Part shown: in pieces, positions 35,266 through 44,012 of the stretch
Numbering within the stretch: the first letter of the stretch is position 1
How the letters are laid out: each line of letters starts with the position of its first letter
From: Flavobacterium sp. K5-23
Lineage (GTDB): Bacteria > Bacteroidota > Bacteroidia > Flavobacteriales > Flavobacteriaceae
Reading direction: 5' to 3'
DNA length: 64,000 nucleotides
Assembly (NCBI RefSeq): GCF_023278045.1
Contig: NZ_CP056783.1
Coordinates: 124,001-188,000 of the forward strand
Position numbers and translations under genes: made by a program
The notes under the pieces: model-generated
Told to the model about the DNA's origin: nothing
Database searches by the model: none
What the model saw: only the letters and a program-made list of their open reading frames with translations

Positions 35266-36222
35266 TTAAAACTTCATAAATGAATATTGAGAAAGCAATT
35301 TAGTGATTTTAGACTTGAGTTTTTCTTCGAATTTCAAGTGACTTTCTGATTTAGGGTTAAATGGTCTATGAGACAAACTTTTTTGAATATTTTGAACTTC
35401 CTCCATAGTAGAAAAAGCGGTTTCGGAAATAGTAGTATCCTTGAAACGTTGCCAAATATAATCTATTGCGGCTTGGCTTGGATGCAACATATCCTCAGCA
35501 TAAAAACGATAATCACGGAGTTCGTCCATCATAATTTCATAACTAGGGAAATATTCAGTTTGCAGTGTTCCGTGTTCAGTGTTTAATACACTGTGAATCG
35601 CAGCTATTAAATGTGATTTGCTTAACTGGTTTTCGACAAAACCGTCTTTGATGTGTCTAACAGGGGAAACGGTAAAAATGAAATTTGCTTTTGGATTAAC
35701 CGAAGCAATTAATTGTATTGTATTTTCAATACTTTTCTTAATCACGGCAATAGACAACAACTCTTTGGTAAATTGTTTTTGAGGTACTTTATGACAGTTG
35801 GCTACAACTTCAAGGCTCTCCACATTCTTATAAACCCACGAAGTTCCGTATGTAATAATGACATGAGAAGCGGTCTCTATTTGCGTTTTGGTTGATTTTA
35901 GAATCGAATTCAATGACTCCAATAATTCAACTTTACTTTCATTACTCAGATCAGAATGCACATCAAAACAATGCCAGCTTTCGTTATGATAAAAAACATC
36001 ATTTTCAGTGAATAATGTTTCAGATACTACTTTTTTAATAATTTTCTCAATCGAAACAGGATTGAAAATTATCCCAAAAGGATTAGTTGTATTTCGAAAT
36101 TGAAAATACTGGAATTTATCCGCCATATTTTCTACAAAACAAGAACCTAGAGAGACCACTCTAGAATTATAATCTATTGTATTACTACTTTTAGATATGG
36201 GTATTTCGGTTCTGAAATGCAT
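35266..36222 (-). CDS. GSCFA-domain protein
   Basis: The 318-aa protein contains the family signature near the N-terminus (VVSLGSCFVENMADKF; the family is named for GSCFA) together with ITYGTSWVYK and a catalytic-like D-x-x-H (EDMLHPSQAAIDYIW), the SGNH-hydrolase pattern. It should be an esterase or acetylhydrolase of unknown substrate. It has no signal peptide. It is the first gene of a two-gene unit with DUF4230. Confidence 0.93.
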   Translation of the reverse strand: MHFRTEIPISKSSNTIDYNSRVVSLGSCFVENMADKFQYFQFRNTTNPFGIIFNPVSIEKIIKKVVSETLFTENDVFYHNESWHCFDVHSDLSNESKVELLESLNSILKSTKTQIETASHVIITYGTSWVYKNVESLEVVANCHKVPQKQFTKELLSIAVIKKSIENTIQLIASVNPKANFIFTVSPVRHIKDGFVENQLSKSHLIAAIHSVLNTEHGTLQTEYFPSYEIMMDELRDYRFYAEDMLHPSQAAIDYIWQRFKDTTISETAFSTMEEVQNIQKSLSHRPFNPKSESHLKFEEKLKSKITKLLSQYSFMKF

Positions 36223-36254
36223 ACATTTTTTATTTCTACAAACTTAAGTATTTA

Positions 36255-37025
36255 TTAGTAGAAAAATTGTGATTTTATATAAACGGGTGTTGTATTATTT
36301 AAATTTCCAGTCTCTGAAATTTTCTCAATAGGATATCCTTCAGCATCATATTTATAAGTGCTTTTGTAATACTTGGCTGCCGTAATAACTTGGTCATTTT
36401 GTTCGACGCTATTAATTTCGGTACTTATCAAACTGTTATTAATCGACACCGCATCTTTAAGATCGTATAACTTATTGAATCCTATAACATTTAACATTGG
36501 ACTTTTCTTATCATCATAATCAAATCCAATACTGTATTTTGCGATAACTCCCACTCCTATATTATCTAATATCCTTTCGTCTTTCGTGAAATTCTTATTG
36601 TCAAAAAACAAAACTCCGTGATACTCTCTAACAAATAGATTTTCAGGGTTTTTTACCAGTTTCTCATAAGAAATAGTACCATCTGTATTGTACAGATAAT
36701 TCATTACATATTTATTTATAAAGTCGGCCTTTACTAATCTCCCTTCTCTATAACTATATTCAACTGTACCCTTTTCTTGATTTACCTTATTTAAGGTTAC
36801 AATTTTTGTAATCAAATCAAATGTATAGGTAAACTCAATTTTTTTATGAACGCCATCAATACTAACAATATTATTATCGTCATAAGTATACAAAGTAGTT
36901 TCTGAAGAACCATTATCAGACACTTCCACCACCTTTTTCAATAGCTTTAGGTTATTATCCACACCATCAGAGCACGAGTAAAGCACTGACAAAGAGATTA
37001 ATAAGAGTGAGTATATTTTCTTCAT
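36255..37025 (-). CDS. Hypothetical lipoprotein with YD-like strands
   Basis: About 256 aa from ATG 37025; the in-frame TTG at 37037 lies in the -7 box and is not used. It has a lipoprotein signal (IYSLLLISLSVLYSCSDG). The mature part is beta-rich with repeated short patterns such as TLYTYDDNNIVSIDG, EYSYREGRLVKADF and TYKYDAEGYPIEKI, as in DUF4595/RHS-like lipoproteins of Bacteroidota. It is probably surface or periplasmic. Function is unknown. Confidence 0.8.
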   Translation of the reverse strand: MKKIYSLLLISLSVLYSCSDGVDNNLKLLKKVVEVSDNGSSETTLYTYDDNNIVSIDGVHKKIEFTYTFDLITKIVTLNKVNQEKGTVEYSYREGRLVKADFINKYVMNYLYNTDGTISYEKLVKNPENLFVREYHGVLFFDNKNFTKDERILDNIGVGVIAKYSIGFDYDDKKSPMLNVIGFNKLYDLKDAVSINNSLISTEINSVEQNDQVITAAKYYKSTYKYDAEGYPIEKISETGNLNNTTPVYIKSQFFY

Positions 37026-37034
37026 TTTTTTTGG

Positions 37035-37042
37035 CAAAGGTA
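37035..37042 (-). promoter_or_regulatory. -7 promoter box TACCTTTG
   Basis: A perfect -7 box lies only ten bases before the lipoprotein ATG, so the transcript would have a very short leader. No TTG is found at the ideal distance. Confidence 0.45.
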
Positions 37043-37181
37043 ATTAAAATTTATTTGTATTATATTGTTTACAAACGAAAAACCAAATAATCATCTTGAG
37101 AAATGATAATTTGGTTTTTTAAACTAAATATTTAAAGAAACAACTCTTTTAGAATTTAAACTCTGAAAAGGTTCCTTCGTA

Positions 37182-39818
37182 TTATTTCACAAACTCAATC
37201 GCCTTTTCTAAAGCTTGTTGAATTCCCGCTTCGTTTTTTCCTCCCGCAGTTGCAAAGAAAGGCTGTCCACCTCCACCACCTTGGATGTACTTACCTAATT
37301 CACGAACAACTTGTCCTGCGTTTAAGCTTTTTTCGGCAACTAATTCCTTAGATATATAACAACTCAACATTGGTTTCCCTTCTTCGGCTGTAGCCAAAAC
37401 TAAAAACATATTAGTCCCTAAATTTCCTAATTCATAAGCCAAGTCTTTTGCTCCTTCAGGATTTAAATCTACTTGCTTAGCTAAAAATTGAATTCCGTTT
37501 ATTTCTTGTATCTCTTTCGCCAAATCACCTTTCATGTTCTTCGCTTTTTCTTTCAATAGAGCTTCCAACTGTTTCTTCAATTTTACATTCTCTTCTTGAA
37601 GAGAAACAACTGCTTTTAGAGAATCCTGTGGATTTTTTAAAGCGCCTTTGATTTCGTTAAGCATATTTTCATGAGAAGCAAAATATCCTTTAACAGCATC
37701 ACCTGTAATCGCTTCAATACGACGAATTCCTGCAGCAACTGCTCCTTCACTCGTGATTTTAAAATGCCAGATTTCAGCTGTATTCTTAACGTGAATTCCT
37801 CCACACAATTCCATACTGTCACCAAATTTAATGGCACGTACATAATCCCCATATTTCTCTCCAAACAAAGCCATAGCACCTTCCTCAACCGCTTGTACGA
37901 AAGGAATGTCCCTGCGTTCTATTAGAGATAATTGCTCTTGAATTCTTGCATTTACAAAACTTTCCACTTGTTGTAATTCTTCATCAGTAACTTTAGAAAA
38001 ATGAGAAAAGTCAAAACGCAAATAATTTGGGTTTACCAATGAACCTTTTTGTTCTACATGAGTTCCTAAAATACTACGCAATGCCTGGTGCATTAAGTGT
38101 GTCGCCGAGTGATTCTTAGAAGAGTCAGCTCTTAACTTAGTATTTACCTGAGCAACAAATACTGCATTTACGTTTTCAGGTAATTTTTTAGAAAAGTGAA
38201 GAATTAAATTATTTTCCTTTTTTGTATCTAATATATCTATTGAATCGTTTGCAGAAACTAAACTTCCTTTATCACCTACTTGGCCACCGCCTTCAGGATA
38301 GAAAGGAGTTGAACTAAGGACGATTTGGTATAAAACCCCGTCTTTCTTGCTGTCAATTTTTCTATAACGAGTAATTCTAGCTTCAGATTCTACTTGATCA
38401 TATCCTACGAAAGTTTCCGTATTTCCTTCCACAAGTATGGTCCAGTCATCTGTTGTCATTTCTGAAGCAGCACGTGATCTTGTTTTTTGAGCAAGCATAG
38501 CTTCATCAAATCCAGCTTCGTCTAACTCCAAACCTCTTTCTCTTAAAATCAAGGCAGTTAAATCTTTTGGAAAACCAAACGTGTCATACAATTCAAATGC
38601 TTTAGCACCTGAAACTTCGTTTCCTTTTGTCTCTGCAATTACATTTTCCAACAATTGCAAACCTTGATCTAATGTTCTCAAGAAAGAAGCTTCTTCTTCC
38701 CGAATTACATTAGTCACTAAATTTTGTTGTGATTTTATTTCCGGGAAAAACTCTCCCATTTGGTTTGCTAAAACTTCCACTAATTGATAGATAAAAGCTT
38801 CTTTGATATTCAAAAATGTAAATCCATAACGAATTGCACGACGCAATATTCTACGAATTACATATCCCGCTCCGGTATTTGATGGCAATTGCCCATCAGC
38901 AATAGCAAAAGCTACAGCACGAACGTGATCAACAATTACACGAATAGCGATATTCGTTTTATTTTGTTCCTCGCTTATGTCTTTTACTTCGTTTGAAGTA
39001 TATTTTAGTCCTGTGATTTGTTCCACTTTTTCAATAAGTGGCGTAAACACATCCGTATCATAGTTTGAAGTCACGTTTTGCATAGCCATACACAAACGCT
39101 CAAATCCCATTCCTGTATCTACGTGTTTAGAAGGTAATTTTTCTAATGAACCATCGGCCTTACGGTTGAATTCCATAAATACGTTGTTCCATATTTCCAC
39201 TACTTGAGGATGATCAGCATTTACTAAACTTCTACCAGTAACAGCAGCTCTTTCTTCATCAGTACGTAAATCGATATGAATTTCAGAACAAGGTCCGCAA
39301 GGTCCTTGATCTCCCATTTCCCAGAAATTATCTTTTTTGTTTCCAAGGATAATTCGGTCTTCAGGAACAAATTGTTTCCAAATATCAAATGCTTCTTGGT
39401 CAAAAGGCACGTTTTCTACTTCGTTTCCTTCAAAAACGGAAACATACAAACGGTCTTTATCTAATTTTAAAACTTCGGTTAGGAATTCCCAAGCCCAAGG
39501 TAAAGCCTCTTCTTTGAAATAATCACCAAAAGACCAGTTCCCTAACATCTCAAACATGGTATGGTGGTACGTATCGAAACCTACATCCTCTAAGTCATTG
39601 TGTTTTCCTGAAACACGAAGACATTTTTGGGTATCCGTAATTCTATTGCTTTTTGGTATGGCGTTTCCTAAGAAAAATTCTTTGAACTGAGCCATTCCTG
39701 AGTTATTGAACATCAGTGTTGGGTCGTCCTTTAAAACTATAGGAGCCGAAGGAACAACTAAATGTCCTTTAGATTGAAAAAAGTCTAGAAATTGTTTACG
39801 TACGTCTTGTGATTTCAT
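37182..39818 (-). CDS. alaS: Alanyl-tRNA synthetase
   Basis: The 878-aa class II synthetase charges tRNA-Ala. The catalytic core (motif region [24 protein letters not shown]) is at the N-terminus, with [16 protein letters not shown] and [13 protein letters not shown]. The editing domain has the zinc-binding [12 protein letters not shown] and CGGIHVKNT elements, and the C-Ala domain ends with [15 protein letters not shown]. Full length. The gene stands alone on its strand. Confidence 0.99.
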   Translation of the reverse strand: MKSQDVRKQFLDFFQSKGHLVVPSAPIVLKDDPTLMFNNSGMAQFKEFFLGNAIPKSNRITDTQKCLRVSGKHNDLEDVGFDTYHHTMFEMLGNWSFGDYFKEEALPWAWEFLTEVLKLDKDRLYVSVFEGNEVENVPFDQEAFDIWKQFVPEDRIILGNKKDNFWEMGDQGPCGPCSEIHIDLRTDEERAAVTGRSLVNADHPQVVEIWNNVFMEFNRKADGSLEKLPSKHVDTGMGFERLCMAMQNVTSNYDTDVFTPLIEKVEQITGLKYTSNEVKDISEEQNKTNIAIRVIVDHVRAVAFAIADGQLPSNTGAGYVIRRILRRAIRYGFTFLNIKEAFIYQLVEVLANQMGEFFPEIKSQQNLVTNVIREEEASFLRTLDQGLQLLENVIAETKGNEVSGAKAFELYDTFGFPKDLTALILRERGLELDEAGFDEAMLAQKTRSRAASEMTTDDWTILVEGNTETFVGYDQVESEARITRYRKIDSKKDGVLYQIVLSSTPFYPEGGGQVGDKGSLVSANDSIDILDTKKENNLILHFSKKLPENVNAVFVAQVNTKLRADSSKNHSATHLMHQALRSILGTHVEQKGSLVNPNYLRFDFSHFSKVTDEELQQVESFVNARIQEQLSLIERRDIPFVQAVEEGAMALFGEKYGDYVRAIKFGDSMELCGGIHVKNTAEIWHFKITSEGAVAAGIRRIEAITGDAVKGYFASHENMLNEIKGALKNPQDSLKAVVSLQEENVKLKKQLEALLKEKAKNMKGDLAKEIQEINGIQFLAKQVDLNPEGAKDLAYELGNLGTNMFLVLATAEEGKPMLSCYISKELVAEKSLNAGQVVRELGKYIQGGGGGQPFFATAGGKNEAGIQQALEKAIEFVK

Positions 39819-39949
39819 TTTTTTTATTTAAACATTTAAAGATTCAAAAATTTAAAGATTTTTTTAATCTTTAAATCATTCAATCTTTTAATTTATTTGC
39901 CCCAGATAGTAGTGTAAAGCTTCGCTGTTTTGAAATTTATTTTTTCTTG

Positions 39950-40035
39950 TGGTGGCAGAGCGACCAGAGGAAGCTCCTGCCAGCGCAGCAGAAAAAAAGA
40001 TTTCAAGACGAGAACTTGAAACGAATAGCTGGAAT
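39950..40035 (+). repeat. Interspersed repeat R2, copy 2
   Basis: It contains GGTGGCAGAGCGACC, AGGAAGCTCCTGCCA, AAAAAAAGATTT and TTGAAACGAATAGCTGGAA, matching the minus-strand copy near 729 and the copy near 63408. The surrounding gene-free interval (39819-40144) also has a short AT-rich inverted stretch, AAGATTTTTTTAATCTT, at about 39854-39870. Confidence 0.7.
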
Positions 40036-40144
40036 AGGCACATTATTATATTTATTCTTCAAAAAAGGGCTGAACAACTGAAACATTTATTAAATTTGTT
40101 GGACTAACACTTTATAAAGGTGCAAAAATAGTGTATTTTAAAAT

Positions 40145-41122
40145 ATGGCGAAAGTAAAATATTATTACGATTCTGAAAATCTAGCGTATCGAAAAATAAA
40201 AGTCCGAAAAAGAAAGAAATTTGGCTTTGCAGCCTTGTTTTTAGTGGCTTCGGGGTTGTTTGGATTCCTTAGTTTTGTAATTTTACTTAACACTCCTTAT
40301 TTTGACACTCCAAAAGACCGACTATTAATTCGGGAAATGGACAATTTAAAGTTAAATTATTCCGTTTTGAATACTCGAATAAATCAGCTCAACAACGTAG
40401 TTGCTGCGATAGAAGATAGAGACAATAATTTATACCGCACCTATTTCAACACTTCCCCCATTACTATTGAGGAAAGAAAATCAGGTTTCAAAGACAAAAA
40501 CAGATATGAAGCTTTAGAAGGATATGACAATACTCAACTTGTATTGAATACTACAAAAAGAGTGGACATTCTTGCTAAAGAATTAGCCATTCAATCTAAA
40601 TCACTAGATCATATTTTAAAATTAGCTAAAGAAAAAGATAAATTATTGTCGGCTATCCCTGCCATTCAGCCAGTAAGAAATGAGAATTTAAAAAGAATGG
40701 CTTCTGGTTTTGGATACCGAACAGATCCATTTACTAAAGTTAGGAAAATGCACGAAGGGATGGATTTCACTGCAAAAACGGGCTCTCCTATTTATGCCAC
40801 TGGAGACGGAGTTGTTGCAAGAGCGGATAACACCGCATCTGGTTTTGGAAATCATGTAGTAATTAGGCATGGTTATGGATACGAAACTTATTACGCTCAT
40901 TTAAGCAAATACAATTGCAGACCTGGACAAAGTGTCAAACGAGGTGACATTATAGGATATGTAGGTAGCACAGGAAGATCTGAAGGGCCACACTTGCATT
41001 ACGAGGTACATAAAAACAACAAAGTGGTGAACCCACTTAATTTTTATTACGGTAATATATCGGCAGTGGAATATGTTGCTATCTCACAACTGGCAAACCA
41101 AGAGAATCAATCATTAGACTAA
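40145..41122 (+). CDS. M23-family peptidoglycan endopeptidase
   Basis: The 325-aa protein has a basic N-terminus, one transmembrane helix (about residues 28-50) and a coiled-coil-like stretch (about 55-170). The C-terminal LytM/M23 domain carries zinc ligands in GFGYRTDPFTK...MHEGMDFTAK (His and Asp) and the HLHYEVH motif. It should face the periplasm and cleave peptide cross-links, or regulate amidases if inactive; the ligands appear complete. It is followed by the MerR gene after 61 bases. Confidence 0.95.
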   Translation: MAKVKYYYDSENLAYRKIKVRKRKKFGFAALFLVASGLFGFLSFVILLNTPYFDTPKDRLLIREMDNLKLNYSVLNTRINQLNNVVAAIEDRDNNLYRTYFNTSPITIEERKSGFKDKNRYEALEGYDNTQLVLNTTKRVDILAKELAIQSKSLDHILKLAKEKDKLLSAIPAIQPVRNENLKRMASGFGYRTDPFTKVRKMHEGMDFTAKTGSPIYATGDGVVARADNTASGFGNHVVIRHGYGYETYYAHLSKYNCRPGQSVKRGDIIGYVGSTGRSEGPHLHYEVHKNNKVVNPLNFYYGNISAVEYVAISQLANQENQSLD

Positions 41123-41183
41123 TAGAAAGTGTTCAGATAGCAGTATTCAATTAAATAATAAAAAAGTCAAATAAAAAAACAAT

Positions 41184-41516
41184 ATGCATATTGAACTTTC
41201 CAAAGACAAAAGATATTTCAGCATTGGTGAAGTTGCCAAAGCATTTGATGTGAATGCTTCTCTTATTCGTTTTTGGGATAGCGAATTTGACATTCTCAAA
41301 CCAAAGAAAAATGCTAAGGGTAATCGAATGTTTACTCCTGAAGATGTAACTAATTTACAACTCATTTATCACCTAGTTAAAGAAAGAGGATTTACGCTGG
41401 AAGGTGCCAAAACACACTTGAAAGAAGGACAGAAAAAAACATTGGATAAGTTTGAAATTATCCGAAAACTAGAAACAATAAGAACACAATTAACAAATAT
41501 TAAAAATCAAATTTAA
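41184..41516 (+). CDS. MerR-family transcriptional regulator
   Basis: The 110-aa protein is a MerR winged helix: YFSIGEVAKAFDVNASLIRFWDSEF, KNAKGNRMFTPEDV, then the helical YHLVKERGFTLEGAKTHL. It lacks cysteine metal ligands, so a metal sensor role is unlikely. M23 peptidase, MerR, LemA is a recurring Flavobacterial order. It is 12 bases before lemA. Confidence 0.95.
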   Translation: MHIELSKDKRYFSIGEVAKAFDVNASLIRFWDSEFDILKPKKNAKGNRMFTPEDVTNLQLIYHLVKERGFTLEGAKTHLKEGQKKTLDKFEIIRKLETIRTQLTNIKNQI

Positions 41517-41528
41517 AATTAAACAACT

Positions 41529-42116
41529 ATGAAAAGATTTTTGCCTTGGATTATCGGAGCCGTTATTATTTTTGGAATTTACAGCTGGTCTACTGGAATA
41601 TATAATAATGCAGTGACACTTGAACAAGATGTAAAAGAAAGTTGGGGGAATGTTAATACGGCATACCAAAGAAGAAATGATCTAATACCAAATATAGTAA
41701 GTACTGTAAAAGGGTATGCAGAACATGAAAAAAGCACCTTAACAGCAGTAATCGAAGCAAGAGCTAAAGCAACTGCAGTAACTATTGACCCAAGTAAAGT
41801 AACCCCAGAACAATTAGCTGCGTTTAATTCGGCTCAATCTGGTGTTTCTTCTTCTCTATCTAAATTATTAGTAAGTGTTGAGCAATATCCAAATCTGAAA
41901 GCTGATGCAAGTTTCATGAAATTACAAGATGAACTAGCAAGTACTGAAAACCAAATTTTGACTGCCAGAACCCGTTTTAACGAGTCGGTTAAGCCATACA
42001 ACAACAACATTAATACTTTCCCAAGAAACATTTTGGCTGGAATGTATGGACTTAAAGAAAAACCTTATTTCGAAGCTGTAGCTGGCGCTGAAAAACCTGT
42101 AGAAGTTAAATTCTAA
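41529..42116 (+). CDS. lemA: LemA-family protein
   Basis: The 195-aa protein has one N-terminal transmembrane helix (WIIGAVIIFGIYSW) and a helical bundle with the LemA motifs: VKESWGNVNTAYQRRNDLIPNIVSTVKGY and ARTRFNESVKPYNNNINTFPRNI. Its function is not settled; it commonly neighbours TPM-domain proteins, as it does here. A long hairpin terminator follows. Confidence 0.96.
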   Translation: MKRFLPWIIGAVIIFGIYSWSTGIYNNAVTLEQDVKESWGNVNTAYQRRNDLIPNIVSTVKGYAEHEKSTLTAVIEARAKATAVTIDPSKVTPEQLAAFNSAQSGVSSSLSKLLVSVEQYPNLKADASFMKLQDELASTENQILTARTRFNESVKPYNNNINTFPRNILAGMYGLKEKPYFEAVAGAEKPVEVKF

Positions 42117-42148
42117 AAAAACCTAACCACCAAATGGGAATATAGGAT

Positions 42149-42210
42149 AAACCATTAAGAAATTCAGAACATTAAGCCTTAATGAATCTTAATTTCTTAA
42201 TGGTTTTTAA
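42149..42210 (+). terminator. Long-stem terminator
   Basis: AAACCATTAAGAAATT (42149-42164) pairs perfectly with AATTTCTTAATGGTTT (42191-42206), followed by T. It may attenuate rather than fully stop transcription into the TPM genes. Confidence 0.8.
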
Positions 42211-42269
42211 ATTAATAATTCGTCCATTCCCTTTGATCTATATTAATTGTTTTAAACAAAAATAAGCTT

Positions 42270-42707
42270 ATGTCAAAAGTAGAAGATTTTTTAACCCCGG
42301 AAGAAGAACATGAAATTGTAGAAGCGATTCGCGTGGCTGAAAAAAACACCTCTGGAGAAATTAGAGTTCATCTAGAAAAAACAACTGCCCTAGACCCTTT
42401 TGATCGTGCACTGGAAGTTTTTCATGATCTTAAAATGGACGAAACCCAACTTAAAAATGGGGTTTTAATTTATCTAGCTGTAAAAGACAAAACATTTGTC
42501 ATTTGTGGTGACCAAGGCATTAATGACATTGTTAAAAATAATTTTTGGGACAGTACAAAAGATACAATGGTTGCTCATTTTAAAAACGGAAATTTCAAAC
42601 AAGGTTTGGTAGATGGTATTTTAAAAGCTGGCGAAGAATTAAAGAAACATTTCCCATGGTCTGAAGATGACACGAATGAATTATCAAACGAAATCTCAAA
42701 AGGATAA
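42270..42707 (+). CDS. TPM-domain protein (cytoplasmic)
   Basis: The 145-aa protein has a TPM (repair/phosphatase-like) domain: EEEHEIVEAIRVAEKNTSGEIRVHLEK and LKNGVLIYLAVKDKTFVICGDQGIND. No signal peptide is present. It overlaps the next TPM gene by one base (TAATG). The pair with LemA is a conserved neighbourhood of unclear role. Confidence 0.94.
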   Translation: MSKVEDFLTPEEEHEIVEAIRVAEKNTSGEIRVHLEKTTALDPFDRALEVFHDLKMDETQLKNGVLIYLAVKDKTFVICGDQGINDIVKNNFWDSTKDTMVAHFKNGNFKQGLVDGILKAGEELKKHFPWSEDDTNELSNEISKG

Positions 42708-43522
42708 TGATATTACAAAAAAAGAATACAACAATTTTCCTGAAATTACTTATTTGTCTATTTGCTACACAAATAGGTTTTGCACAGTTTACTATACCCG
42801 AAAAGCCAAGTTTAGCGACATCAGTTTACGATTATGCTAACGTATTAAGCGCATCAGAAAAAACGCAATTAGAAGATAAATTAATCCGTTATTCTGACTC
42901 AACCACGACTCAAATTGTAATTGTTACCGTTGAAAGCCTGAAAGGGGAAGATGTCAGTCAACTAGCGACTAGATGGGCACACACTTGGGGTTTTGGTCAA
43001 GCAAAAGAAGACAATGGAGTTATTATTTTAATTGCCAAACAAGAAAGGAAAATTGCAATTAATCCCGGTTATGGATTAGAAGATCGATTGACAGCTGGAA
43101 TTGGAGGAGAAATAATCCGAAATATTATCACACCTGAATTCAAAGCCGGAAGTTACTTCAAAGGCTTAGATAAAGGAACTGATGCCCTTATTGATGTATT
43201 TAAAGGCAAATACAAAGGTGAAAGAAAAAAGCAAAACAAAGGAAAAGATTTTCCAATAGCACCTTTCATTATCATTATCATCATAATCCTTGTTCTTATT
43301 TCTAAAAACAAAGGCGGTGGTGGTGGAAATTCTGGAAACCGTGGTGGCGGTGTCGGGCCTAGTTTACTGGATGTCATTATTCTAAGCAGTCTTGGACGTG
43401 GCGGCGGAGGCGGTGGTTTCGGTGGCGGTTCATCTGGTGGTGGATTTGGCGGAGGCGGCGGATTCGGTGGTGGATTCGGTGGCGGCGGATTCTCCGGTGG
43501 AGGCTCTAGTGGAGGTTGGTAA
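42707..43522 (+). CDS. TPM-domain membrane protein with glycine-rich tail
   Basis: The 271-aa protein has a signal peptide (LLICLFATQIGFAQ), a TPM domain (VYDYANVLSASEKTQLEDKL, TTQIVIVTVES, EDNGVIILIAKQERKIAINPGYGLE), one transmembrane helix (PFIIIIIIILVLIS) and a C-terminal Gly/Ser-rich tail with many GGGFGGG units. The tail is typical of the family (YgcG-like). It is translationally coupled to the gene before. Confidence 0.95.
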   Translation: MILQKKNTTIFLKLLICLFATQIGFAQFTIPEKPSLATSVYDYANVLSASEKTQLEDKLIRYSDSTTTQIVIVTVESLKGEDVSQLATRWAHTWGFGQAKEDNGVIILIAKQERKIAINPGYGLEDRLTAGIGGEIIRNIITPEFKAGSYFKGLDKGTDALIDVFKGKYKGERKKQNKGKDFPIAPFIIIIIIILVLISKNKGGGGGNSGNRGGGVGPSLLDVIILSSLGRGGGGGGFGGGSSGGGFGGGGGFGGGFGGGGFSGGGSSGGW

Positions 43523-43546
43523 AAAAAAATCAATTTTTCAATTTAT

Positions 43547-43587
43547 AAAAACAAAAAAAGCTGCAATTTGCAGCTTTTTTTGTTTTT
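43547..43587 (+). terminator. Rho-independent terminator
   Basis: AAAAAAAGCTGCAA pairs with TTGCAGCTTTTTTT (symmetric, 43553-43582), with T-rich end. It closes the LemA/TPM unit. Confidence 0.93.
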
Positions 43588-43691
43588 ATAAATTAGTCAA
43601 CCCTATCTTATCATAAATATTAATAATTGATTACCAATGTATTAACTATTTATTTAGTCTATTAAACGTAACTTTAATAGAAAATAAGGCT

Positions 43692-43928
43692 ATGAAAAAT
43701 TATGCAATTAAACTCGTGTGGTTTACCACAGTATTTGTTTTTGTTTTTGCTGGTTTGTGCCAAACAACTGTCATTCTACCAGTAATAATGGGTTTACATA
43801 TAATAGGATTGTTCTTGATCCCTTATATGGTTTATACCGTATTGAAAGATGATTACACCACCACCAAAACATTCAAGGATTGGTATGAAGACAATCCCGT
43901 GAAAACGTTGGATGAAGATGAAAATTAG
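43692..43928 (+). CDS. Small two-helix membrane protein, 78 aa
   Basis: It has two transmembrane segments (about residues 8-27 and 29-50) and an acidic C-terminal tail (DWYEDNPVKTLDEDEN). No named family comes to mind; similar small proteins are frequent in Flavobacteria. A -7-like TAACTTTA lies about 20 bases before the start. Confidence 0.75.
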   Translation: MKNYAIKLVWFTTVFVFVFAGLCQTTVILPVIMGLHIIGLFLIPYMVYTVLKDDYTTTKTFKDWYEDNPVKTLDEDEN

Positions 43929-43969
43929 CACCATTCTTTCGAATATAAATCGCAATTAAAATTCCAAAA

Positions 43970-44010
43970 TAAAAAACCAATCCTGAAGAGTTTCGGGATT
44001 GGTATTTTTT
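43970..44010. terminator. Bidirectional terminator
   Basis: ACCAATCCTGA pairs with CGGGATTGGT (43976-44003) between A- and T-runs. It serves both convergent genes. Confidence 0.9.
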
Positions 44011-44012
44011 CT

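Noticed and set aside
42149..42210. Riboswitch between lemA and the TPM genes
   Set aside because: It is a simple long hairpin with T-rich end and none of the conserved cores of known riboswitch classes that I can recognise.
43153..43533. A proline-rich open frame on the minus strand opposite the TPM gene tail
   Set aside because: It is the reverse reading of GGN glycine codons in the real Gly-rich tail, so it gives runs of proline. It has no start signals and no independent support.
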